This document shows, one piece after another, positions 9,308-20,606 of a stretch of 64,000 bases of DNA. How positions within the stretch are numbered: position 1 is the first letter of the stretch; the number at the start of each line of letters is the position of its first letter. The stretch covers positions 33,731 to 97,730 of the forward strand of contig JAHBNG010000047.1 of the NCBI GenBank assembly GCA_019217005.1. Reading direction: 5' to 3'. The translations under genes were made by a program, and so were the position numbers. Source of the DNA: Chloroflexi bacterium TSY. Lineage in GTDB: Bacteria; Chloroflexota; Anaerolineae; Caldilineales; Caldilineaceae. The notes beneath the pieces were generated by a model that was given only the letters and a program-made list of their open reading frames with translations, was not told the origin of the DNA and searched no databases.

Positions 9308-11155
9308 CTACCCATCCTCCACTGCGCCCAATGACTTGAGTGCGGCCCGCTGCGCCTCGCTGATGCCAGTAACGCCGGTAATGTTCATGCCCTCATAGGG
9401 GCCACGTTGGCGCAGCGTCTGTAGACAGGTAACCTCATTGGCGCCTTGACGAAGCGTATCCCCGATCCCCCATAGTTTGATTACTCCATCGTCGCTGCAG
9501 CTCGCTAGCACTTCACCATCCGGTCGAAAGACCACGCCCATGACAATCTGGGTGTGACCACGAATGGTGTATAGAAGTTCGATGCGCTCGACATCCCATA
9601 GCCGTATCGTCCAATCTTCGCTCGCGCTGGCCAACACTTTGCCATTAGGGCTAAAGGCAATCTGAGGGATCACAGACGAGTGGCCCTCGATCGTTGCCAG
9701 AAGAGCGCCACGCGTCTCTGGGCGCATATCCCATAAGGAGATCGTCCCGTTCCGGCCACCACCGGCTAAAAGCGTTTCATCAGGGCTTATGGCAATGGTC
9801 CAGAAGACTTGATCGAGACCCTCAATCGTCTAGATCTGGGTTCGGGTGTCTATATCCCAGATCTTGATCGTTTGATCGTTAACACTACAGAGTAAAAGCC
9901 CTGCCCGCTCACAAATTGCTAATCCTCGCACAACTCTTTTCTCTTCAAGTTCAATGGCAGCAAAGCGCGTCCCGCCTCCTGACTCATCGAGAGACCAAAA
10001 CTCGATCCAGCGTCCTGTTCCTGTCGTCACGAGGATTTTTCGACGCGAGTCAAATGCTACATTCCATGTTCGACTGTTTGCATGTGGTAGTTGGGCAGTG
10101 CATTGTCTCTTTTCTGTATCCCACACCCAATGTGTGGCATCCTTGCCAACGCTGACCACATAAGGTCCAGGTGGACAGAAGCTGACCGAATTAATCACTG
10201 TTTTGTTGCTTGCCAATACGTGATGAGACACTGGTGCTGGGTCACGCATTGGCTCAACCGAAGGAACTGGCTCACCTGAGGACGTGAGGGGCCGAAGTGA
10301 ATCACTTGTTCGGAAATCCCAGAGATGTAAACCTCCCTGTTCGTCTCCTGCAGCGAGCACTTTGCCATCTGGACCAAATGCAAGTGCATTAATGGGGATA
10401 TTGTAACCGTGCGAGATTTTGATAACATGAGCGTGAGAATGGTCACTGATATTCCATAATTGGACAGTGCCGTCTAACCCTCCGCTGAGCAATGTATTGC
10501 TGTCTGGATGAACCGCTATCGAATACACATTTGCGGAATGGCTGCGTAGGATTGCAAGTGGTTGTGTTGGGATTTCTATACTCTCTCTGCGAAGCTTTAT
10601 CCCGTCTCCGCTCTGAGAGATGTGGTACGCAACTTCACCGCTCAAGTTTTCACTGGGTAAGTTTAATGAAGAGAGATCCCAAAGTAGGATAGACGTATTG
10701 CATGCGGCTACAAGCCGTTGTCCATCGGGCATAAAGCGCATGCAGCGATTTCCGCCCAAGCTATCGAGGGTACTGAGTAGCTCCTTACTATGCACAGAAT
10801 GGATCGGAATTGCTGGACTGTTACTACCGATGGCCAACAGACTTCCATCGTGGCTAAAGCTGACGGAATAGACCGAACTGGTCTGTGAATCAGCGTCGTG
10901 AAAGATATGCAGGAGGCGATTTGCGTGGTGGACATCTGTCTCTGTCTCTATTTCTGTCTTTGCACTCTGTTTGCTCTTTGATTTTTGCAATTGTGCCAGA
11001 TCTGCAACGTCCCAAAGGCAGGCGGTTGCATCATGGCTGGCACTAGCCAACATAGAACCATCCGGATGGAAGGCCAGTCCATCAATCCAATTTGTGTGAT
11101 GTCTCTTCCGGCGCTGTGGAGCCAAATTCGCCTGAACTGAATAAATTGATCGCAA
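9308..11155 (-). pseudogene. WD40-repeat protein with an in-frame TAG stop and no native N-terminus
   Basis: The minus frame encodes about ten WD40 blades, for example HTNWIDGLAFHPDGSMLASA, then blades ending GTVQLWNI and KIWDID. A single TAG at 9830-9832 interrupts one continuous frame: before it comes KIWDIDTRTQI and after it [18 protein letters not shown]. The natural C-terminus [18 protein letters not shown] at 9308 resembles the usual end of BTAD/NB-ARC/WD40 proteins of Chloroflexota as I recall them. The N-terminus is abnormal: the ORF begins at 11155 inside the region where the opposite-strand LamG gene already reads. So it is the C-terminal part of a larger protein cut off by a rearrangement. 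In such proteins the beta-propeller senses or scaffolds; here it is probably dead. Confidence 0.88.
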
Positions 11156-11958
11156 GATCCGTCGCTGGCATCGTGGTTCAGGCCACGCTCACGATTTTCG
11201 GCATTGTCCTCACTGGCTCTGGTGTCGGCGCAGTGGCACTAGCAGTTTTGGCGCTGATCGACGCACTGATTATTTTAGGCTGTGCGCTGGCTGGCGATGA
11301 GGTCAAACCGGGTTCCGAAGTGGATGTCTGGGTCTGCGACGGCATTACGGGTGCCTTGACCGAGGGCCTCTCCTATGTGCTCAACGATTACACGCCGCTG
11401 GTAGACCTGGAACATAAAGGCCGGCTCCAAGTTGCGATTGATCGACCCACGGTCACCCAGTTGACCGACAATCCAGGGTTTGTCGTAGGCAACGAACTCA
11501 ATGCCAATACCACCGTCACGACGACGCTCTACATGGGCGAGCCGAATTGGATGGGCTATATCTACGGCTGGCAGCTCGACGACGACTACCTGGACAACGC
11601 CACCTTCAATTATGCGCTGCAAGCAACAAAACAAGATATCACGCCCAATCTGAATGGCTCTACCTGGACGCCTGCACCGGGGCGCAGCGAGGAAAAATGG
11701 ACCAATGTAGTGCCCGATGACGCCCGCTTCGTCAAGACAGAGACAGTTGGTCTCGACTATATCTTCCCCGCGGCAGGTATCAACCAAGGGCTGGACGCCT
11801 ACTTTAGCGAAGGCTTTGCCACCGAAGCCCAGAACTGCTGGTTAGTGCCCACCCTGATTGGGGGCGTCAACCCCGTCTGCTGGCTGGAGGAGTTCGACGA
11901 TACCAACTATGAAAGCCTGGAAGACGATTTCTACTTTGACATACTGCCTAGTACATAG
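11092..11958 (+). pseudogene. Giant LamG surface protein, segment 1 (N-terminus lost)
   Basis: Coding sequence becomes clear from about 11120 (LNKLIARSVAGIVVQATL...), with a hydrophobic GSGVGAVALAVLALIDALI stretch, then a soluble region rich in Asp, Asn and aromatic residues. No proper start or signal peptide exists; the left end abuts the reverse WD40 gene. Real coding stops at 11950, where an IS630 element is inserted after ILPS. The few codons to the stop at 11958 come from the element. Removing the element joins DILPS directly to TLDQIGG at 13286 in frame. Confidence 0.8.
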
Positions 11959-13281
11959 CGGCTCAAATGAGCCAATAGATAAAGGTGGTGGTATCATGAG
12001 TGAGAGTCACTAAAAATAGAAAACAAAAGGATAGCAAGAATGCCGGGACCCCAACCTGTAGAAATCAACCTAGATGATGCGAGCCGCAAAGCCCTGGAAC
12101 AAGTGGTGAATCGCCATGCGACGCCGCAACAGATATCCGAAAGAGCCAAGATCATATTGCTGGCAAGCGAAGGCAAAAATAATAGCGAGATTAGTCGAGA
12201 GCTAGGCATATCAATAGACATGGCTCGCTTATGGCGCAAGCGGTGGTTCGGCTTTGAACCGATTCCCCTAAAAGAACTAAGTGTAGTTGAGCGACTAGAA
12301 GATGCACCTCGACCCGGCAAACCATCGGGAATCAGTGCCGAACAGATGTGTAAAATCGTGGCATTGGCTTGTGAAGCACCAGAGCAATCGGGACGTCCCA
12401 TTAGTCAGTGGACGGGGCAAGAAATCGCTGACGAAATCATGAGCCGAGGAATCGTGGAGACGATTTCTCCTAGACATGCGCAAAGATTGTTAAAAAAAGA
12501 TCTGAAACCGTACCAGATTCGTTATTGGTTGACGCCACCAGAAGATGAGGATCCTGATTTTGATGCCAAGGTAGCCGATATTTGCCAAGTCTATTGGCTG
12601 GCACCGGACCGTCATGAACGGGTGAGCGCACGCTCACTACCGATGAATTGAGTGGTGTCCAGGCTCTGGAACGGAAGCATCCAGGATTACCTATGGCTCC
12701 AGGTAAAGTAGAACGACGTGAATTTGAGTACATTCGACATGGCACGGCTACCTTCATCCTGACCCGAGATGTCGTCACGGGCAAACTCATTGCGCCACAG
12801 GCTGGAACATCTCGCACTGAGATTGATTTTCTCCACCACGTTCAGTCTGTGGTTGCCACTGACTTAACCGCCTTGAAATGGCATTTTGTCGTTGATAATC
12901 TCAATATTCATCTTTCTGAATCGCTCGTTCTATGGGTCGCCGCAGAATCTGATCTTGATATCGACCTCGGCATTAAAGGCCAGTCCGGCATCTTGAAAAA
13001 CAAACAATCCAGGGCTGCTTTTCTCAGCGACCCTTCCCATCGCATTGTTTTTCACTACACACCCAAACATTGCTCTTGGCTCAACCAGATCGAAATCTGG
13101 CTCAGTATTCTCGTCCGCAAGCTGCTTCGCAGAGGCTCTTTTTCCTCTCTTGATGATCTACATCAACAGGTTTTAGCTTTCATCGACTACTACAACAACT
13201 CCATGGCTAAACCCTTCAAGTGGACTTATCATGGCAAGCCTCTCGAAGCTTAACCATTGGCTTATTTACGCCGCAGTGTAC
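11951..13281 (+). mobile_element. IS630-family element inserted in the LamG gene
   Basis: The element starts GTACATAGCGGCTCAAATGA and its other end, reversed, reads GTACACTGCGGCGTAAATAA; 22 of the first 28 bases match. It is flanked by TA at 11949-11950 and 13282-13283, the target duplication expected for IS630/Tc1-mariner elements. Excising it with one TA restores the host frame exactly, so this is a clean and probably recent insertion. Confidence 0.95.
12040..13253 (+). pseudogene. IS630-family transposase in two frames
   Basis: The first part (12040-12651) has the helix-turn-helix region with NNSEISRELGISIDMARLWRK-like sequence and the RLLKKDLKPYQIRYWL linker. The second part (12648-13253) holds the DDE core: [11 protein letters not shown] (first Asp, readable only in the second frame from about 12640), [10 protein letters not shown] (second Asp) and [12 protein letters not shown] (Glu). 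The frames must join near 12617 at GAACGGGTG. No classic slippery heptamer is there, so a one-base loss in the G-run is more likely than programmed frameshifting, though some IS630 elements do use two frames. Confidence 0.9.
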
Positions 13282-13283
13282 TA

Positions 13284-14668
13284 GTACCTTGGACCAAATT
13301 GGCGGTACACCTGGCTTCCGCACCATGGCACTGACCGAGAACGACAGCTATCGGTTGAGCTGGGATGAGCGATTCCCCATTCTCTATGATGCCGACAATG
13401 ATGGGCTGGTTAGTAGAGCAAAGGGCGGCATTGACCCCAACGACTACAATGCCGATAGCGACGGCGACGGCCTGAGCGACTACTTTGAAAATCAGCAGGG
13501 CTATGAACTGGAGCACGCCGACGCAGACTGTGATGGCCTGATCGACTACTGGGAGCACTTCTATGGTACAGACCCCTTCTTGGCCGACAGCGACAACGAT
13601 GGTCTGAATGACGGTGCGGAATTCTTCCACGACAACAAGCGCTATCCCTATGAAAATAGCGCCCTCTCCAATATGAATGCGCCGACCTGTGCGGCCGATG
13701 CCAAACGCTACACGGGCGGCTGGGAGATTGTCTATGACTTTGCGGCTGATCAACCCCTATACTTCGGCGTCAGCGCCAATGCCAACGACGCGGATAGCGA
13801 TGATGACGGCATCAGCGATCAGCGCGAGTTGGTCTACGGCTACCATCCCCATGTGGCCTCAACCCTGAACGTGCTGGCCATCGATAGCACAATCCAGAGC
13901 CAAACCAACGTGTTGCCCTACGTCAAGCCCAATGAGACTATCTCATACGAGGCCACCGTCAGCAACAACCTGCGGGATCGCTACGCCCGTGGCCTGCTGC
14001 AGAGCGAGTTCCCCCTGGACCAGGTGTGGCAGACCCAACAGATGGACGCGATCGGGCCGCTTGACGCCGTCACCATGAACGGGACGATTCCGGTCAACGT
14101 TAACAATAGCCTAGCCACCAGCATGACCCTGCGCGCCGGTGCTGTGATTGTCGAGGCATCCGAGCCGGTGCTGGAGTTGCGTATGAGTGAGGATGTCGGG
14201 ACAAAGGTCTTTGCTGATTCATCGCTTCCTGCGCATAATTTCACCTGCAGCTCCTTCTGCCCCACAGCCAACGGTCGGAACTTGAAATTCGACGGGAGTC
14301 GAATCGACGGTCCATCTGATACGCCGATCGTGCCTAGCCAAAGTAGTTTCACAGTGGGGCATGGATTAATCCGACAGGTCGTCTCACCATCTACCCTCTG
14401 GGCGATGACTTCTCGTTTGGCGTTATAGGAAGTCTGATTGAAATCCTAAAAGATGAGCTTCTCGTTGCGACCGCCGACCATCCACATACGTCCGCTGGGG
14501 ACGATCCAGGTTGGACCCATTATGCCATTGCCTATGATGCCACGACCGATAAAGTGACGCTCTATGTAAATGGCTTCCAGATACAGATGAAAGATAGTGC
14601 AGGGAAGATGAAGGATTCAGTCACTGTTAGTGGCGCCCCCGCAGTGAACACACCCCTAGTCATAGGGT
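13284..14668 (+). pseudogene. Giant LamG surface protein, segment 2 (calcium-type repeats and start of a LamG domain)
   Basis: After the IS630 element the frame continues TLDQIGGTPGFRTMAL. At least five DxDxDG-type calcium-binding loops follow, such as DADNDGLVS, DSDGDGLSDYFE, DSDNDGLNDGAE and DSDDDGISDQRE, as in thrombospondin type 3 repeats. A LamG-like (concanavalin-type) domain begins near 14200. One base is missing in a G-run near 14357: the frame that reads to 14428 gives nonsense, while the next frame gives AWINPTGRLTIYPLGDD and GWTHYAIAYDATTDKVTLYV, normal LamG sequence. A 213 bp insertion interrupts it at 14669. This protein was probably secreted and bound sugars or the cell surface. 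Confidence 0.85.
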
Positions 14669-14881
14669 TCAAGGGCGGACACTTTCTATGCGAAGTGGCC
14701 AATCAGGCGATTTTTGCAGCAATTTGAGTTTTCGTTTCGGCAAATCGACTTATGTTCGGGTCGAAACTTGCAAGTTTGAGCATTTTGCCGTGAATATCTG
14801 TGATACAAATGCGGTTCTAATTGCCAAATCGACCCAAATTGACCTAAATATCTGTTTCGTATAGTACCTGTCCGCCCCTGA
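14669..14881. mobile_element. MITE-4: 213 bp element with 10 bp target duplication
   Basis: Terminal inverted repeats are TCAAGGGCGGACA on the left and TCAGGGGCGGACA (reversed) on the right. The 10 bp AGTCATAGGG is duplicated on both sides (14658-14667 and 14882-14891). Removing the element and one copy restores the LamG frame as NTPLVIGTGGLDHLQVFP. It encodes no protein. A 10 bp duplication is typical of IS4-type transposases, so it is probably moved by such an enzyme elsewhere in the genome. Confidence 0.85.
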
Positions 14882-14909
14882 AGTCATAGGGACAGGGGGT
14901 CTAGATCAC

Positions 14910-17165
14910 TTGCAAGTTTTTCCGGCAATTCCACCCCAGATCGATATGCGCGAATTAGCCAGCGCAGCTTCTGTCAAGTGGGATCTGACGGCAACCCCAA
15001 AGAATGCGTCCTGCCCGAGCGACCGCTGCCCAAGCTATGACAGTACGGGTGCTACCTTTAATCAGCGTGAGGCGATCACCATCAATGACGATGCCCTGGA
15101 TCTGAGTACCAATGAATTTAGCTTTGCCCTCTGGATGAAGCCAGAAGACCGTTTTGCACCATTTGATCCGAAAGACGTTGATAAGTTTGACGACTCCCAT
15201 GTGGATCACGATGCCAATGAGGACTGGCAGGGGGTCTTTGGTTATCAAAGATCCAGCAAGGCCAAGCGTATCTATCCCAGCATGTATGTGAGTGATGCCG
15301 GGCGCTTGCGCATGGTTATGGGCGATGGGAGCGATATTTGTACCTATGAGACACCCGTTGGCGTATCGGTGATTCAGTATGATATCTGGCAACACGTCGC
15401 AGTGATCTATAGTGGCTCGGGATTTATGCTCTACGTCGATGGTGACCTTGTCGATAGCAAGGCTATCAATGACTGTGCCAACGTATCACTGGCGAATATA
15501 CCGACAAAGCTTGAGATCGGCCGCCCCAACGACTACGGCTATCTCGATTTGAGCGGCGCTACCTTTACCCATATATGGGACGGCTCGTTTAACGATAAAA
15601 CCGAACTTTGCCTGGAGTACAACGATGAAGTAATCTGGCGTGACTTTAATGGACCGGTAGTGAATGCTGGAGCTAGCTCAAAAAGCGTCGTGTTTGACAA
15701 ACAATACGTGATTGGTGATGACGCCACGAACTGGTTTAGGCTTTCCGAGGATGATAACTCTGGCGCGGACAACTGCGCATACAGGCCGGGAGGAGAAGAC
15801 GACGATAATATTCTCCACAGAGACAATATCAGCAACCGCATCAGCCAATTAGGCGATACATACACCACGATCAATAAAAGTAATGGCTCAGACGGTACCG
15901 AAGGCCACTTCAGCTGGAGCCTCTCCAATGATTTCTTCGTCGGCTCACTGAATGACTTCCGGTTCTACTCATACGCCCTTTCGCCCAACTTGGTGGACAA
16001 GGTCTACGAGAACGCCACCTTTGGGCTTCTGTTGCCCTTGGATGAGCCACCGGGTGAGCAGACCTTCCAGGATATCTCGGCCAGCGGCTTCATTGGCACC
16101 TGTAACGACCTGCAAGCCGATAGCTGTCCCGACAGCGGTATCCCTGGTCGCATCAATCAAGCCCTGCGCTTTGATGGCGTGAACGATACGGTGCGCGTCG
16201 CCCCACAGACCGTCTTTGAGCTGGAAAATGGCGGTACGCTCATGGCTTGGGTCAAACCCACTTGGAACCCCAGCTCTAACGGCTACAACCCCGCCATTCT
16301 GGCCGTACGCGACGACACAGGCGTGAAATACAGCATACACATTCGGGACGATCTGTCAGGGTTGGATGTGTGGACTGGGATCGGCGGTGTTTTGCGGTTC
16401 TATCATGCCTTTCCGAAGGATGAGTGGACACACGTGGCCCTCGTCAACTCAAACCAATCACAATGGGATCTCTACCTCAACGGCCAGCATAAGGATACCG
16501 CAAGCAGAACCTTAGGTTCTGGTACCAAGCTCCCGCTCTATATTGGTTCTGCTACCGATACGAACAACTTTTTTACAGGCTTGCTCGATGACGTACGCAT
16601 CTTAAAGGTACCCCTGGATCAGCAGCGAATTCGCGTGATGATGGATGAAGCGCCTGTTGTGAACCTCCATTTAGATGAGGATCTGATCGATGCCAGTCAG
16701 GGAAGTGGTCGCTTTGTGAATGAGGGGAACAGGGCGTTCGATGCCCAGTGTGCGGGCACCGCTTGCCCGCAAGCTGGCGACAAAGGCCAAATGCGCGAAG
16801 CCCCCGTCTTCGATGGTAACGACCTGCTGACTAGCCCCGATGGTGGTAACTTGCCTACGCTGGATACCTTCACCGTCGGTATGTGGGTCAAACCGACGCA
16901 AAAGACCTCGTACCATCAGTGGCTCATTCTAAAGGCCGATGGGAACGGCTATGCGCGCAACTTTGGCCTGCGGCTGAACGCAAACTCCATGAAGTTGCGT
17001 CCCATACTCCAGTACGAATGTCGTCCTGATTCGGGCAGTTGGAAGTACCTCAATAGCCAAGGCACACTCTTAGAGAATCAGTGGAATCATGTAGTCATGA
17101 CCTACGATGGCAGCGACTTACGCCTCTATATTAACGGGACCGAAGACCGGGGTGGTTCATTTTAG
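14910..17165 (+). pseudogene. Giant LamG surface protein, segment 3 (three LamG-type domains, cut by a MITE)
   Basis: The frame is open from the MITE-4 junction (LVIGTGGLDHLQVFP) to 17148. It carries about three LamG/ConA-like domains, each showing the pattern FDG...LW/WVKP...WxHVA...LYVDG or LYLNG: for example FALWMKPEDRF with WQHVAVIYSGSG, then LMAWVKPTWN with WTHVALVNSN, then VGMWVKPTQK with WNHVVMTYDGS. CPxxxCP pairs between domains suggest disulfides, consistent with an exported protein. At NGTED the 155 bp MITE adds a short false end (RGGSF) and a stop. Past the MITE the sequence no longer matches the domain, so the rest of the gene has been lost or moved. Confidence 0.85.
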
Positions 17166-17303
17166 GCGGACAATTAGGTTTACATTTTTGCAAAGAGAAA
17201 AGATGTTTATATTTTCTAATTTGAGCCATGCTCAGGCAGAAAATGACCTCATATAGATTTTTGTCTATGTATCAAAAGTGTAAACCTAATTCTGAACCAC
17301 CCC
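17149..17303 (-). mobile_element. MITE-1 copy 1 (155 bp, reverse orientation, no target duplication)
   Basis: The ends are GGGGTGGTTCA and TGAACCACCCC with internal TAGGTTTACA motifs, as in the other copies. Unlike them, the 8 bp flanks differ (cgaagacc against ttcatgga). That is expected if two copies recombined and joined unrelated flanks, and it fits the sudden loss of the LamG gene here. Confidence 0.9.
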
Positions 17304-17459
17304 TTCATGGAGGCCAAATATTCGCAAAACCAAGCTGATCTTACATGAGGAGTAGGAATTGTTCAAATAGAGGTCGTGGACCCGTCACGATCTATTGTTG
17401 CAAAATACGTTTCATTGATTATCCTCAATTCGGCGGACTTTTTACAATAGACATGACTA

Positions 17460-18959
17460 CTTTACTTTCTGGTAAAGGCTTGAGTGACAAAGGGCAAACC
17501 GAAAGGGGCGGAAAAAAGAATCCACCCTGAAAAAACGGGATAAAATGTAAAAATAGTGCTCGGCTAGTTTAAGCAGCGGCATTGAGGCGGCGATGAGCGA
17601 GAACGCCTTTAGGGAAATGGTGTGAAACCGAGGCCTTTTTCCGAAAGTCAGGGTCGAGTTGGTCAGGAGTTGGAAAAAGAGCACTCGAGAGAACACGGCG
17701 CAGCCTGCCGGGAGTGGATTGAGGCTCTCGATCCCAGTAGCCAGTCGGTATGGGAGGAAGAGAAGCGGCTAAATGGGAAAGAAGATTGCCAGCCAGCAGC
17801 CCCAGTTCAGGTAAGCGGAAACAAGCCTCATCGGCATGAACAAATTGACGATGTAAGCCAATCATCTGCTTGGAAGCCAAGGGGGGATGTTCAACAGGCC
17901 AGCGTTCCAGGTAGACAAGATAAATGGTTTCAGGCTGCAAAGTCATAACGGTCGCCAAAACCAAAGGTGTGTTGTAGGCCGGATCCTGAATGACGTAAAT
18001 CGAGTAGGTACGGTTGGCTGTATCCACCTTGGTTGTTCTGGGGACGAGATTGTGCCATGCTTGATAGCAAATCAGGCGACCACTATAGAGAAAGCGACCA
18101 GACGAGTCCGGAGTTGTGGCCTCGAGTCGCTTTCCCTTATAGCTGCGAGAGAGCGGTCGCACAATATCACCATATTCAGGTGGTCTGCCTTTTTCTTTGC
18201 GTTTGGGTAACTCATTGCGGCGCACTGTGCAGTTAATGGCTTCCCGCAGGACAAATCGGTCTATGCCGCTTTCTAGCATTTCTCTGATTGTAAACCCGGC
18301 ATCGACCACCGCCACTTCGTCTGACTCCAGTGATTTCTTCGTCTCTGTCAGCAGCTTTTTCCGAAACTCACTTTCCTTTGTTCCAACCGTGCATCTCATG
18401 ATTGCCTTGAGCAGTGGCACTCGCTTCCCGCCTATCTCCCCCCGAGCTTATCATCACTCCAAAGATGAGCGCGGGCAATGCCCGACGAGCCGTTGAGTTA
18501 TAGAGTCGGTTCACTTTCCCTTGCAGCTTCGGTCGCCAGAACCCTGTGATATCTATGCTTTTCACTCGGTACCCTTCTAACTTTTTTGCCTCCCATTCCC
18601 CTTTCCACTTCTTCTTGCCACGACCCCAGCAGACTTGTGATATCCCATGATCCATATCGAAAGCTCCACCAGCTTCGCCGGAGCTCCTCATCTTCAAACC
18701 CGCTTTCTTTCAATGCGCTATGGATTGCTCCTCGACTTTTCAGAAACGACCCATTCAGCATTGCCCACATCAGACGCATTACATTTACGTTTGTTCCCAT
18801 CGGCGTTACTTGCAATACATTCATCAGTACTGCTATAGTTATTTCTGGCGCGGTTAACATTCCTTCCTCCTTTTTGGGTTCTCTACCTTTAGGATGAACT
18901 GCTAACCGCTTTTTGTCACATTTCTCACCTCATCTCTTTTCTTTTACCAGAAAGTAAAG
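17460..18959 (-). mobile_element. IS-A copy 2
   Basis: A 1.5 kb element with the same inverted ends (CTTTACTTTCTGGTAAA) as copies 1 and 3, in minus orientation. It is inserted 45 bp upstream of the start of the peptide-type ABC binding protein. No target duplication is seen (gacta against ttgtc). This copy retains the longest readable transposase segment, 283 codons. Confidence 0.9.
17569..18860 (-). pseudogene. IS-A transposase, copy 2, frameshifted near its start
   Basis: The C-terminal 283 codons (17569-18420) are open and contain VAVVDAGFTIREMLE, FVLREAINCTVRRNELP and YLERWPVEHPPLASKQMIG, the DDE-like residues. The N-terminal third is broken by a 5-base loss (GAGTG, compared with copy 1) near 18610 and by an extra G in a G-run near 18445. 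It is the best template for reconstructing the ancestral protein, since it lacks the two single-base deletions shared by copies 1 and 3. Confidence 0.85.
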
Positions 18960-19004
18960 TTGTCCGAAGTTTAAATAATGTGGCGATTAAATTGGAGGGA
19001 GAAA

Positions 19005-20596
19005 ATGACGAAAAGAGGGAAGATAACCAGACGCGAATTTACAAAACTGATGGGGATTGCCAGCGGCTCGGCTCTCTTGACCGGATGCGCGGCCGGCTCG
19101 GTTCCAGCCGAGGTGGCCGCACCCCAAGATTCAAGCCAGGCACCAGCCGTCCAGACGCTGAAAACTGCGCGCATCGCGATGGATGCCAGCGTCACCTCAG
19201 CCGACACGCTGGATCCGGCCTACAGAACCTCTGGAACGGATGGGGTATTGCAGGCGGCCTTTTACGAAGGGCTTGTTAGTCGGGATCCGTCCTTGACACC
19301 GATACCTGAGCTGGCTGAGTCTTGGGAGCCAAACGAGGATGGCAGTGAGTGGACATTTAAGCTGCGCGAGGGGGTCACGTTCCATGACGGCAAGCCATTC
19401 GTAGCTGCTGACGTTGTTTATACTTACCAGCGTCTGATTGACCCCGACGTCGGCTCGCCCGGTGCCAGCAATTTTAGCGCCTTGACTCCGGATGGTATCG
19501 TTGCCGTGGACGACCATACCGTGAGGATTAGGCTCACCCAACCGGATGTAGACTTTCCCAATACCACAGTCTTTTCCCAATCTCTCATCGTGCCGGAAGG
19601 GGCCACCAATGACGATCTGGCAACAAGCCCAATGGGCACTGGGCCGTTTAAATTAGAGGGGTTCGTACCCGGTGAAACCACAACCACTGCCAGCAAATAC
19701 GAAGGTTACTGGCGGCCCGGCGAACCCAAGGTTGATGTGCTTGAGATTCTCTCGATACCTGAAGCAGAGGCGCGCGTGGCCGCGCTACAGGGTGGGCAGG
19801 TCGACATCATCATGCGGACGCCTCCCACCAAGTTAGATGCTTTGGAAAGCGATCCGGGAATAGCGCTTGTGGAGAACCTCATTGGCACTTCGATTGTGGC
19901 TTACTGTCATGCAGACACGCCCCCGTTCGACGATAACAACATTTGCTGGCGATCAAGTACGCCACCAATCGCCAGCAAATGTTGGATTTGGTCGTTCAGG
20001 GTCGTGGTACGCTTATGAACGACACCCCCATCCCCTCGATCATTGAGGGCGGCTTGCCGGGGCCGCCACGCGAACACAACGTCGAGAAGGCGAAAGAGCT
20101 GCTAAGCATGGCTGGCTACCCAGACGGGATTGACCTTACATTTGAGTTCGCCGAGTTTGGCGCTTTTGAAAACCCGTGGGCCACGGTGTGGCAGCAGCAA
20201 CTGGCCGAAGCCGGTATCCGGATAGAGCTTGACAGCCGACCAACAGATACATACTGGGGTGAAGTCTGGTTGCAGGATGGACACCCCTTTGCCATGTCGG
20301 GCTGGAATGTCCGTCCAACCCAGGCCGGTCTGGCGCTCTGGTATAAATCGGACGCCGATTGGAATGAGACTCGCTTCAAGAGCGAATCGTGGGATGCCTT
20401 ATTAGCCCAGGCACGCGCGACCGTGAACAAGGACGAACGCATCAAGATCTTTCATCAACTGCAGCAGCAGGTCGTGGACGAAGGGAGCCAGTTTGTTCCC
20501 TTCATGCAGTCCTTCATCGATGCCACGCGCAGCAACGTGAGTGGATGGGTCCCCTCCGCCGGGAAAGCTGTCTACAGTACGATTGACATCGGTTAA
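19005..20596 (+). pseudogene. ABC transporter family 5 substrate-binding lipoprotein, one frameshift
   Basis: It starts MTKRGKITRREFTKLMGIA after GGAGGGAGAAA, with a Tat-like RR motif and lipobox LLTGC, so it is an exported lipoprotein. Family 5 marks include SADTLDPAYRTSGTDGVL, ELAESWEPNEDGSEWTFKLR and GVTFHDGKPFVAADVVYT. The frame breaks by one base near 19940 and continues as LLAIKYATNRQQMLDLVVQG to the stop at 20596. Joined length, about 530 residues, is normal. Family 5 proteins bind peptides, nickel or oligosaccharides; the sulfatases and beta-helix protein downstream favour an oligosaccharide. It heads an operon with the permease at 20607. Confidence 0.88.
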
Positions 20597-20606
20597 GGCT
20601 TCGACA

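Noticed and set aside
12600..12660. Programmed frameshift in the IS630 transposase
   Set aside because: GAACGGGTG is not a slippery heptamer and no stimulating structure is obvious; a lost base in the G-run is simpler.
17569..18860. TA or short target duplications for IS-A
   Set aside because: Flanks of all three copies were compared (ctatctt/atactac, gacta/ttgtc, aaaaa/atata) and none match.
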